From NCBI GenBank assembly GCA_021018815.1, contig JAITYX010000048.1, forward strand, positions 3,723,501-3,787,500: a DNA stretch of 64,000 bases, written 5' to 3'. Source of the stretch: Talinum fruticosum (lineage: Eukaryota > Streptophyta > Magnoliopsida > Caryophyllales > Talinaceae). A program made the translations under genes and the position numbers. The notes beneath the pieces were generated by a model. That model did not search any database. It was not told the DNA's origin and was given only the letters and a program-made list of their open reading frames with translations. Positions 35,020 through 47,000 of this stretch are shown here, piece after piece (position 1 is the first letter of the stretch; each line of letters starts with the position of its first letter).

Positions 35020-37569
35020 TGGCTAGTGCCAATGGACCATCTTGATGTTCTACAAATAAAGACATGGGAAAGGGGAAACAAATCCAAATCCAACTCCAAC
35101 TCCTCCATCAAACTATGATACAAATGTTGATTCGATGCGGAACACCGGATCGCACCGAGGATGAGGTGGATACATTAACATTTGGAAAGAAAAGAAAATT
35201 TATCTCGGATGTTTTGTGACATTTTGGGTATCAAGTTATCAATGGCGTATCAAAAGCTATTTGCAATTATTGTGAGAAAAACTCGGTGGTAATTCAAAAA
35301 TCGGTACGAAGCATTTGCGGGACCATCATAAAATTTGCCCTATGAAAAGACATAGAGATATTGCAAATGACTTTACCCAAAAAAAGTTGAAGATAGAGTC
35401 TTCAGGTGACAAACAAGGGCAAGTGTTGTTTGTTAATGGTTTTGATGAAAAGCTTGCAAGGAAGGAACTTGCACATATGGTAATAGTTCATGAGTATCCT
35501 CTTGCAATTGTGGAGCGTGAGGGGCTTAGAGAATATTCAAAGGCTCTCCAACCTGTGCTCAATATGATATCAAGGAATACACTTAGAAAAGATATTTTTA
35601 AAGTGTTTGAATTTGAAAAGGCGAAACAATGAAGTTGTTAGGACGTGCTCCAAGCAAAGAGGCTATTACCACGGACATGTAGACCGCCCAAAATCAAAAG
35701 TGTGGTTTTATAGCCATAACGACCTATTGGATTGATAGCTCGTGGAAAATGCAAAAGCGCATTTTGAGGTATGTTTATTATTTGTGTGACTTTTACGTTT
35801 TTAGTTTACGTTTCGGTTTCTTTTCGATTCATATTTTCGGTTTACTCTGTTTTTGCCGGTTGTTTCGTTTTCCGTTTATACCTTTTTTTCCTCTTTTTGT
35901 TTTCGGTTTCTGCCGGTTTTTGTTTCCTATTTCTATTTTGCCAGCTATTTTTTGTTTTCGTTTCTGCGTGTTTTTTTCCTGTTTGTATTTTCGGTTTCGC
36001 CCGATTTTTTCATGTTTCGTTTTTGTTTCGCACTTTAACCGCATTCCGTTTTTGACGTTTGCATTTTCTATTAGGTTTGCATATGTTCCTTGTCCTCATA
36101 CCACGGAAAGCATATCAAAAGAGCTCTTAAGGTGTTTTTCGAGTGGAATATTAGTAGAAAGCTATCAAGCCTCACGAGTGGACAATTGTTCTTGCAATGA
36201 TGCAATAATTGGCATTCATAAAGATCGTTTAGATCTAAGGGCACTTCCATTGATGGGTAAGCATTTCCATATGTGTTGTTGTGCACATATTCTTAATATC
36301 ATTGTTAAGGATGGGTTGGAGGTGATTGAGAGTTCGATTGAAAAGGTTCATGATAGTGTAGCATATTGGAAAGCAACACCTAAAAGAGAGGAAACTTTTA
36401 GAGAAGCTTGTGATAGTTTGAGTGTGCCTTACTTGAAAAAGTTGAAATTAGATTGTAAAACGAGGTGGAATTCAACATTCTTAATGCTTGAAACAACTTT
36501 GTTATGTAAGGAAGTTTTTCCTAAGTTGGCAAGGAGAACAAGCGAGTTATAAATGTATTCCTTCGATGAGGAATGAGAGAAGGCAAAAGATATTTGTGGT
36601 AGGATGCAAGTATTTTATGATATGACTCGGTTGTTCTCCGGCATTAGTTTTCCTACTGTAAATGTTTATTTTCCTAAGGTATTTGAAATTCGAATAGCTT
36701 TAAATGGTTGGCTTCTGGATAGGGATGTGGTTATTAGGACTATGGCTCAGAAGATGCTTGATAAATTTTTGAAATATTGGGATGTCATGCATGGAATATT
36801 AGGAGTTGCATGTGTTTTGGATCCTAGGTACAAGTTGAAAATGGTGCAAACTTGTTATAGTACTATTCTTGATTTTGATGTATTTGATAAGGTTGATATG
36901 ATCAAGAATACTTGCTATGACTTATTCCATGAATATGAAGAGAAGTACAAACATTTGAAGGCTTCTTCTTGTAGTGTTTCTTGTGATTCATCTTACGTTA
37001 CTACGGATTCTAGTGTGGCGGGTTTGTCTATTGAGAAAGATATTTATGATAAGTTTGATGCATTGATTTCAATGGATCCCATGCTTGTACCAAAATCTGA
37101 GTTGGATATTAACTTAGAAGAGGGAGTTACCCCAAGGGCTGATAATTTTGATATATTGGTTCATTGGAAAGCGACCACAAGGTTTTCGATTTTAGCTATG
37201 ATGGCTAGAGATATCTATGCCATACCTGTCTCCACAGTAGCATCAAATTCCATATTTAGCACGGGGAGGTTCATTACCCCACATCGCAATCACTTGCATC
37301 CCAAGACTTTAGAAGCTTTAATGTGAGCTAGAGATTGGCTTTTGGTTACATACAAATCCAATCCCGGAAGGTATATGTTTTTATTCTTTAATGAACTTTA
37401 GCATGTGCATAGTAAGAATTTCTTATGTTTAAATGTTATGATAATATATCAATTAATAATTCAATTTTATATTTTTCATGTTGTAGATGATGATAAAGTT
37501 GTCTCTTATCGCCATAGTGTTATTGATCAAGATCATGATGCGGAAGTTGATGACGAGTTTGAAGTTTGA
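35020..37569 (+). pseudogene. hAT-family transposase (zf-BED, hAT dimerisation), decayed
   Basis: The gene starts ATGGCTAGTGCCAATGG. A zf-BED finger is visible (ICNYCEK ... GTKHLRDHHKICPM), then the RNase-H-like core with MKLLGRAPSKEAITTDM, VDNCSCNDAII, KHFHMCCCAHILNIIVKDGL and LKLDCKTRWNSTFLMLE. The C-terminal hAT dimerisation domain reads MARDIYAIPVSTVASNSIFS. Two introns fit: 35769-36074 (306 nt) and 37371-37486. The last exon ends DDEFEV. It is dead: there are stops near 35044 and 35215, a frameshift near 35283, a frameshift at 35630, Trp-to-stop at 35680, two small deletions plus Trp-to-stop near 36553-36585, and a stop at 37324. A source element elsewhere would be needed to move it. Confidence 0.85.
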
Positions 37570-37849
37570 TGGATAAATGATGTTGGATTCTATGAGAATA
37601 TTTATGTTTTATTATGATGGTTGTATTTGTGTTTAAACTATGAGGACTTGTTTGTTTTGTATTTTGTACTTGCTATTTTGGTATTCCTTTAGTTTAAACT
37701 TGCATAGATATTGGATGATTGTGTGAAAAAATTAGTTTGGACTTTCTTGTTTAGGGCCTTTAAATTTAACCACAATTTGGGTTATACTTTTATGGGTCTG
37801 TAAATAGTTTGGGCTTCTGCTGGCCCTTGTAAATATTTTAGGGGATTGG

Positions 37850-37932
37850 GGCCCTGGCGGTGAGTGGATACTCGGCGGGGTTAGGGGCGGGAGATATCCC
37901 CATCCCCGACCCACCCCTTGCTAACCCTAATA
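37850..37932. mobile_element. Probable right terminal region of the hAT element
   Basis: A GC-rich stretch ends 'ccccgacccaccccttgcta', whose complement (TAGCAAGGGGTGGGTCGGGG) is typical of plant hAT ends. I could not find the matching left terminus upstream of the gene, so the boundary and any 8-bp duplication are unproven. Confidence 0.4.
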
Positions 37933-38680
37933 TATATATGTATGTATTCTAAATCTTGATTAACTTTACAATGAATCGTTCCCTTTTTAGTTACTTGTAA
38001 TATTGGCTTTTTTTTAACTTTTAAAATATTTTGAATTTGCTTTTAAAAAATTCGAATAGTTTTTTAAAGGGCAATTTTATTTTTTAGGTAAGTATTTTAT
38101 ATGGCCCGCTTCTACTGGCCTTAATATGGCAATTAGTTATTCAATTTTATCTCCTCACGTTTTCATAATCTTTCTATTTTTTATTAATTAATATTTGAGG
38201 AGTTTTAAGTTTTTCATCAAAATTTTGTAATTGAAGATTTCTTTTATAGGGTAATTGATAAATTTTAATAGTTGATGCTCTTTTTTAACTGGTGCATAAA
38301 GAAATTGAAAAGTCCATACAAGTCAATCATCGCACTAAATTTTTCTTTATTAGTCGATTTTATAGAATTAATTCAATCTGCTTTAAAAAATATATGATAA
38401 TAACTATTACTTATTACCATATCTGATGCTTTGGCGATTTTCATTCAAGGTGCAATTGTGAAAATGGCTTCACGTTACCTAATTATGATATATTTTTATT
38501 TTTTATTTTCATAATGTTTTTAAGATTATACATATTCGCTCTTTTAGGCTACTTGATTAATGATAGTAAGCCATTTGACAACTTTTTTGAAAATTAAAAT
38601 ATAGATGAGATTATTGGATATGAAAAATGATAGTATTCAAGGCAATATAAGAACATTAATATGAGAGTTTTTATCATTTT
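37933..38680. other. AT-rich intergenic DNA
   Basis: No gene or clear repeat identified. Confidence 0.45.
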
Positions 38681-38685
38681 AGTGG

Positions 38686-39150
38686 GTGTTTGACCTAAAT
38701 TTTAAAAATGTTTTTGAATTCTAAAAATTAAAATTAGGCCAAACACTTACTTTTAAAAAAGTTAAAACTGTTTTTCAAAAATAATTTTGGAAAAAAACTC
38801 CCAAAAACAGAAACAGATATTTACTATTTTTATTTCTAATTTATGGAAAAACTCTCTAACAACAACTCACAACCCTATTATTTCTCTCTCTCCTCTCTTT
38901 TCACATTAATCTCTCCTCTATCTCTCTTTCTCTCTCCTCTATCTCTATTTCTCTTTTCTTCTCTCTCTATTATTTTGTTTTATCTCTATCTCCTCTTTCT
39001 AAAAATTTTGGCCAAACAAATTAATTATTTAAAAACACTTATATAAAATTTAGGCCAAACATTTCAATTTTTCTTTAAAAATAATTTTTGAAAAAATATT
39101 TTTAAAAAATAAAAATAATTTTTTAAAAACTAGTTCAAACATGCTCTTAG
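38686..39150. mobile_element. MITE-like inverted-repeat element
   Basis: The left end 'gtgtttgacctaaatttt' is mirrored at the right by 'aaaatttaggccaaacattt' and again 'ttcaaacatgctc'. The interior alternates A/T-rich arms (aaaaataattttt words) with a CT-rich block at 38875-39000. This GTTTGGCC-type end is common in small plant DNA elements. The target-site duplication is not resolved. Confidence 0.4.
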
Positions 39151-39910
39151 TCTTCTTAACATTTTCCAATGGCATGCTATCATTTACCTAATTGCTAAAT
39201 TTTTAATTTTTGTTATCCCCATGTATGTATTCATATAACTTTTGAATTGAATCTATATAAAATGCTTATGATATTAAATTTAGTCTCTATACAATTAACA
39301 CATGAAATTTCATGGTATGATTGTTAAATTGGGAATATTTTAAATAAGATACATATATAATATATAAAATATTCAACAAATCTAATTAAATTAATTATGA
39401 TAAATTATGTAAATTAATATTTTGTAAACTATTTTAAATATTTTTTTAAGAACAGCCATGCACGGATTTAAAAACTAGTGATGATATAATAGTACTTTCA
39501 TGATTATTAAATGATAAAATTAAAAGGAATGAAATATGGACATATACAAATATTTGAGAACAAATAGTTTAATATACAACAGAGGTTCATGATAATGTTT
39601 CTTATAAATATGACATGCTTCTCAACTTATGACATGTTTGGGTATGGAAAAAATATATTGTTTTAACGTGAAGAAATTGAATATTTAATTTAGTGCATTT
39701 TTTATTACACATAGAGAATAAAGTGCAAATTAGTAGAAATTAATGATGTCCAATAATTTAAACTTGGGATTATAATATTTAAAAACTCTCAAAATAAACA
39801 TTATTTATTTAAAAATTCATTGAAGCATAATACATTGTAAAATTATAAAAAATAATTTTTTTCAATCACGAAAAATTCGAAAGAAGTAATAAAATGATAC
39901 AATTAGTGAG
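39151..39910. other. AT-rich intergenic with a possible degenerate Helitron 3' end at about 39478
   Basis: An imperfect hairpin (CCATGCACGG) followed by 'atttaaaaaCTAG' and T near 39455-39479 resembles a Helitron 3' terminus. No matching 5' end or coding sequence is visible. The rest is featureless AT-rich DNA. Confidence 0.3.
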
Positions 39911-40185
39911 TATTCCCTCCATTTTAAAATATATGTCACTTTTAACTAACTTTTTTGTTTCACAATACTTGTCACTTTATAATTCTAATAATGTACTAAT
40001 GACTAGTTTACCAATTTTGTCCTTATTAATGGCTTTATTTCTCTTCTTTTTCATTAATTTTCTTCGTTTAGAATGAAATCTTGAGGTAATTTGGTCTTTC
40101 AACATAAATTTTGTCATGAATTTAGTATTTCCTTGGTATTCCCTCAAAACCTTAAAATAATAAGCATTTTGAAACGGAGGGAGTA
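39911..40185. mobile_element. Stowaway-like MITE
   Basis: Ends are TATTCCCTCCATTTTAAAATA on the left and, as complement of the right end, TACTCCCTCCGTTTCAAAATG. This gives terminal inverted repeats of about 20 bp bounded by TA, the target site of Tc1/mariner-type Stowaway elements. Length is about 270 bp with no coding capacity. A related copy lies at 63223-63826 in the opposite orientation. Confidence 0.7.
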
Positions 40186-41016
40186 TTGAATAACTTAATC
40201 GAACAATTCTCGGTATAAATAGAATACCTTCAATGAAACACCTCCATACAACCGGTACATCCCCACCATATCTTTTGAAAATTACGCCCTACATAAACAC
40301 AACACTAATCATATAGTATTAAGAAGGAAAAATTGAGCCATAGGCCATCTGTAAAGAGTTTTGATAAATTAAAAACATGTTGTTCCCAATTTTTTCATTT
40401 AGCGTTGTGAAAAATTTGTTAAAAGTCTAAAATACCCAATATGTAATATTTTAAACATGATATGCATTAAAGATATATACCTAAGTTGAAATCAAAAATG
40501 TAAACTTAACATATGTATACAAAACTTTAAATATGATATACATTAAAAACATATATATATATTAAATAAAGATATACGTAAAAACTAAAGTTATGTATGT
40601 AGAAATATTTGTGTACAAATATAGAAAACATGATGGTAAATGTGTAAAGACTTTTCTCAATCAAGAAAAAAGGACCAAGTTTTTTAGGGAAAAAAAGGAA
40701 AAAAAAAATCTCTTCATTGTTAGAACTTTTGCTCCTCTCTACAGCAGTAGTCACCCAGTGAAGCGAGTCCTCTCAAAAACTAAATAAACCCTAAAAATCC
40801 CTACTCTCTCTTCCCCTTCAATTTTCAATCTCAGTACTACTTCTTTTCTCCTCTCTCCTCAATTTTTCATACTTCAACCCTCGATCCGCCCCACCACTCC
40901 CATTCCGCAGTATGATTGGTTACTCCGGCTAGGAGTTGGTTGGAAAAAATTCATTGAATTTTCAATATACGAGGTGGGCTCGATTGAGAAGCAGCAGAGG
41001 AGAAGGGGAGATAAAG
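40186..41016 (+). promoter_or_regulatory. Intergenic region and promoter/leader of MAT1
   Basis: AT-rich to about 40790, then a CT-rich leader-like stretch (ctctctcttcccc at about 40803 onward). The MAT1 start codon is at 41017 in a good context (aaagATGG). No convincing TATA box can be fixed. Confidence 0.35.
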
Positions 41017-44000
41017 ATGGTGGTCACCTCTAGCACTAGCTCCTTCGCCAAAGAGATGAATATTCGCAAGAAAATCGCCAGCATGTGTGTCTTCTCTCTC
41101 TCTCTCTCTCTTCCCCGCCAAAAAAAGGGTTACAATTGATCGGTGTAAATCTTGCTTTTTTAACTACATTGTGCTCGAAGTACTATTTCTACTTGTGATT
41201 TGGGAGGAGTCGTTGGAAATAAGTTCTGGGTTCTGGTTATCATTCAGAAATATGATTGATTGTTGACATTCATAGGCTGAAAATCTGTTATTATCCTTTT
41301 CTTGCTGTAGGAGTGAGGAATCGACGTTTGATACGAGGATCTATTACTGTGTATTTTCCTCATTTTGCCCTTTTTTTCTGTTTTGTTTGAAGATTCATGT
41401 GTGATATATGATATTGAGAAATACTTGAACATATCATCTGTTTGTTCATTTTAGTTTAGACTCCCTTGTTCACAAGGGAGCGGATAAATTGTCTTTGTCT
41501 TGGAAGTTTTCAGAAATGTGCAAAACAAGCTAGTGAGGGTTAGATGAGAGGAAGAATAAGTCCTCATTTTGCATTTGCATGGCCTTGCTTGTATGCTATA
41601 TGTACCCAGTCTCCAATCTAAGCTACTGCTGTTTCTGGTGTGAGTTCTTTTTGGCTTGGAGTTTATTTTGAACCCTTTTTTGGGCATTCTAGATTTAACA
41701 AAAGGGAGGATGATTTTCCGTCCTTGAAAGATTACAATGATTATTTGGAGGAAGTGGAGGACATGAGTAAGTTTATCTTGTTCATTTTTTTCTAGGTTTT
41801 GATTGTTCTTTTGCATGACTAAGTTCAATCAAGGACCCTTTATTTTTGATGCAGCATGTAACTTGATTGAAGGAATAGATGTGGCTGCCATTGAAGCTAA
41901 AATTGCCCAATACGAACAAGAAAATGCTGAGCAGATAATGAATGCTCGAGCCCGCAAGGCATGTAAGAGATCTTATGAAGCAATTCCTTGTCTGTGCACA
42001 TTTTATAATTATAATTGGCTACTGCATCTATGTGACAACTTGCAAGTTGTTTTTTTAAAAAATTTTTATTGGGATATTTGTTGTTTCTTGATTGTTTTAA
42101 GCCATTCATAAGAAAGGAGAGTTTCTGAACTTGTGTATATGTACAGGCAGAGGAGCTGGCGGCAGCTTTGGCAGCGAGCAAGGCACCTACACAGCCTGAT
42201 ACTGAAGTGGTAAGATAATGCATTTGTGGTGCTTGCTGACATCAGTTTTTGTATATTGCATTTTCTGCATGTTTTTCATCTCTTGAAGTCCCTATCTGAG
42301 GATGTGGAGAACACACTCATTGTGCAAATATGGAGAATGTGTGAATAAGGTAGTAGATGTGAGTGTTTGAGGGATTTATGGGGGTTTTGGGCTAGCATGC
42401 ATTCCTCATTACTGTTAATTAAGTCTTTTCCAAGGACCTTGAGTACTTAAGAGATTGTAAAAGCAAGAAGAGTATCTAGTGTACCGCAGTATGTGTGAAT
42501 GTTGGAGGTTGATTCCCATTCCGCAGCATATGTCAGTATCTAGCAGAACATGCAATTTAACACCATCACATATGCCAGTACTTATTCGTCCAGCCTCAAA
42601 TCCCTGTTCTGATTACCAATCTTGTCACCTGCTTGGTTCCACACTTTGCTCCCATACAAAACCCTGTCTGCCTGCACTAAACCCCATCATCGATCTAGTA
42701 TTGATAATGAACAGCCCGACACCCCGCTGCCCCGGTTTTTTTTTCTTTTGCTGTTCTATTTTTTATGATGAGCAATGACTAATCCCTCTAGCTGCGTGCT
42801 ATTCCTTACCAACACTGTAGGTTTGTTTTTATGTGGGCAAAATGCAAGGGCAAGTATTATTATTACTGCTGATATTGGGGGTGGCTTATGTGATTCTCTC
42901 ATTTGACATCCTTTGCTTGCGATTGTTGTCTATGTGGTGGTTTGCATATTACAACAGTTACAATATATTACAACGGTTATAATATACTGCAATTCATATC
43001 TTGTGGAGATACTAAGTTATGGATGATGCACTTCGTGCTCTTTCTTAGTTCTATTCCTGAAGAGATAAGGAATTCTTCCAGAGTCTATCAATGCTTCATA
43101 CTTGACTGTTGGTCTCTATGGAGGTTTATATATGATATATAAAGAAATACCTTCATGAACATGATTGAGAGATTGCCCTGGGTTGTAAGGGTTTTTCTAA
43201 AGTTTTAACGATGGAAACCAAACTTTACAAGCAAAGAACTGAGTTTATTTGATCATCATGTAGGAGTTCTTTTGTGTTGTCTAAAAAAACACAACAAATC
43301 AACAATAAGGACTGGAAATGATTGGATTTGGTTTTGACCTCTAGTATTTTTCCATTCTTTTAATGCTGTTATTTTCTGTTCTTGGCAATGATTTTTTTGG
43401 AGGTTTAACCTAGAGTATAATCGCTTTTAGATCTTACACGTGGTAAAACCCCTCCCGCTTCCGGGGATTGGGACTTGTGTTCTCTTTCATCAACGTGAGG
43501 CTGCTACCACCTCAACTAACACCTTGTTGGTGTCTTAGCAATTATTTAATATTAACATATGCCTTCCCGTTATGACCTAGTAGGATTATGTCTTAGCACT
43601 CACTTAGTCACTTTTGGTGGATTTTGGAGAATTTCCAAGTCTCCTGTGAGCTATCATCCTGGTGTGGTCATTATGGTGTGAGCTGACCAATATTTAGAGA
43701 ATAATTTGAATTCCTTAAATACTCATTCTGTGCCGATAACGGTCCATTCAGCCCTTAGACTTCGCTTGGTCTAGCAGTGGTAATGATGCTGCATGTTTTA
43801 ACTGGGATCCCTCAGTTTCAAGGTTCAAAAAGATACTACTTGGGTTTGAGGGTACTAGAAGCTTATGATTTCATCTCTGCTATCAAGAAATGGCGGGCAC
43901 AATCTGTATTTGATGGGTTTTTCAGTTTTGTGATTGTGAAATACTTACGATTGGAGGAGCTAAAAAGTGGAACTTGAAAGTCTTGGGTGATACTAAGATT

Positions 44001-47000
44001 CAAAAGTACTACGATGGACTCTATAACTTTCATTGACTTGAAAGAAGAGTCTGTTGGTTTGATTTCATTATAGATACAATAAATAAGCTAAGAGTAGAGA
44101 ATAGTGAACAAAAAGAACTTGTCTAGGTCGTTTTGGTGGATGACATCCCTTGGAGACAAAATCTGGAGCCTTATGGCTTAACTTAAGTGGTGGAAGCATG
44201 AGGTTTTTTCATAAGGAAACTACTAAGGCGGAAATGACCAAGCCAATTTGTCTAGGATTGTGAGCTAGCTTGCTGGAAAAATAGGAAAGCTCAGTTCTAT
44301 AACAAATCAAGCCAGCTCAAGCTCGGACTTGGGGTACAAATGAGCTGAGCTAAAATGAGCTTGTAAAAAGATTGTGCGAGCTTAACTTAATTTGCTCGTA
44401 AGACTTAAATTGAGACCATAAGTCGTAAAAACAATGAAGAAGATAATCATGTGGAGGATGCACCTCTTTTGAGTAAATTTTACCAATCAATACAGATAGA
44501 ATTCTATTTCATTAATGAATCACCTCTTCTCATTTTGGATCCAAATTGCAACGTTGTTGCCTTCGTAGTCATTATCACCATAATTTTTCTGACTTGCTCC
44601 CAATCTCACACCTGCCACTTTTCAATCGCATCGTATAATTATGACTTATGAGATGATCTAGTTATACATCTTTTCCGTCTTAGAACTTACATTTGTTTGT
44701 CTTTTTAATATTTGAGGCCTATTTTGATTGTTTCATTATTTAATAGTGAAACTAGTCATTAGAATGAGCAATTTTGGTACCCACCCTAACCTCAGATTTA
44801 GTCAAACCAGCTTCAAACTTTGGGATGGAACCAAGTCAACAATGATAGGAAGGAACTGCTTCTAACTTTTGTGAACCGGAACTGGAATTGGAACCGTTGA
44901 TCTGGTTCAGATTCGAATCTGGGTACTTGTATAGAAAGCCTTTTTCCTCTTTTTGGCTAATCAAAGTGCATCACATGCAAAGCAATACTTCACTTGGAGG
45001 CTGGTGTCACTCTTTAGCCATTAAATTCAAATCAAAAAATAAAGATCCAATGCATTCACTGTTTTGGCAACATGCTCAAACTTGACAAGTTCAAAGTTAC
45101 AACAAAAGAAAGACCCACCAAGTAAAAAAAAGGAAAAAAAGCTATTTATCAAAATTGAACCTTGACAATTACATCAGTAGTTGTGAACTAGATGCTTAAA
45201 CTCACTCTTTGAAGCAATTCTTGCAACAGACATAATTGCGGGTCAAAAGTGCATCCTTAAATGAGAACAAACGAAGAGAATAAGCATATGAATTTGAGAA
45301 GAGAAGAAGAAAGAAAAGGGAACATGTGCTCTTTTTTTTTTTGGGACGGGGGGTTGTCGATTACCTGAATTCAGAAGTATTTTGTGTAACTGTCCTGAGT
45401 GACTAAGGGTTTTTCTAACAAAACGGTTGGTCTCTGGATAAAGTAAATTATATAACAGTTTTAGGTACCTGCTACTGGAGCTTGTCCGATACACATTCTG
45501 GTTTTGGATTCAGGTACTTTTTATCTTGGAACTAATTGGAAATTTGGAAATGATCTGGCTGTTCCCAATTTCCAGAATCAGGACTGAAATTGTTTGATCA
45601 TTTCCTAAACCGTTCCAAGCCACCTGAGAATCATGCTACCATAGTGGAAAGGGAAGCATTGGCTCATGTAGAGTTGGAGATCCATCAAGGCTCACGAGTT
45701 GAGCTTGGAGCTTGAACTGCTAGGTGAATTGAACTTGCAAAATGATTTTTGAGCATATTTGAGCTTGGTCTAATTGGCTTATTTCCAAGTGGCCAACCTT
45801 CACTGTAAGTTTAATTTCACGCATCTATTATGGGGCAGGGACTTGGTAGTTATAAGGTACCAGCACTGCCATACCTCCCTTTTCATTAAGTTGGTTCTTG
45901 GATGCCTAAAGTGGATGTATTGGTTTAGCCTTCTTTATATTAGGGGAGGCTTTTGAGCTTCATTTCTCTGAGGTGTAAGTTTATAGAGCTCTTTAAGAAT
46001 GTTGATGATAAGGCTCATTTCGATGCCATGGCTCTGTAGCCAACTTGGATACAAATATACAATGAAAGTTCATAATGATTCCTTGGTAGGCTCTTTTCCA
46101 TCTCCTGATCACTGTGACTGGTAACAAGGTAATCTCACTTTTCTTTCCGTTAATCATGGAGATCTTGAGTTGGATGCAACCCACACTTGTGTTATTAGTG
46201 TTACCTTTTGTTTTTCCGTGGAAAGACTGACACTGAACTATGCTTAGAGTGATCTCTTTCATTTCTTTCTTTTCAGTGATACTGTCGTCTTATTGGGTTC
46301 ACTATCTTCAAGGACTTGCATTTGAGAACTAGACTTCCTCTAGGTGCCAAATTCAAGCAGTCGTCTGTTTGAGAACTAGCCATTTGGAGGCTTAAGAAAA
46401 GGCTCCTCGGTTGGAAAACTGAGTATCTTATTGGGGGATGAAGAAGAGAGGGAGGGGGGTTATGTCATCAAAGGAGCATTATGTAGAGCTCCTTTCGGGA
46501 TGATTTCAGATACCACGTGGTGAAATTTGACATTGTCATGGAGCCTAAGTCTAAGGGCACAGGTTTGATGTTGGAGGCCTTTTTCTTCAATGAGTCTTTT
46601 CTGCATAAGTGGCTGTCGTGGTTTATGAATGAGAAAGATAAATTAGTGAGTCGTTGGGGCTAAATATAGGTAAGGCTTTAATTGGACATAATGGTATGTA
46701 TGGCATGAGTCTTTGGGAATTTACACCAGAGGATGAGATTGTTTCTGCCTTCTTATTTGTTAAGGGTTTTGTGTTTTTCTTTCTGAAATTATAGGCCCTT
46801 GGATTTTTTTATTTTGTTTTTTTTGGCATGACAAATGGTGTGACGGGATTCCTTTAAGAGAATTCTTTCCTTAACTCTATGCACTGGTGCCAAATAGAGA
46901 TGCTCTTGTTTCTGATTGCTGGACAAGCAGAGTTCTTTCTTAGTCTCCTGTTTTTTTCGAGATGCCTTCCTGGACAAGGCTTAATGTTGCTTGTTTCTTT

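Noticed and set aside
35829..36055. Lys/Asn-rich minus-strand and Phe-rich plus-strand frames near 35.9 kb
   Set aside because: They lie inside the hAT intron and arise from repeated ttttcggttt words.
41955..41966. GT donor at gcat/gtaag for MAT1 intron 3
   Set aside because: It shifts the frame and destroys the conserved RKAEELAAALA sequence; the GC donor keeps it.
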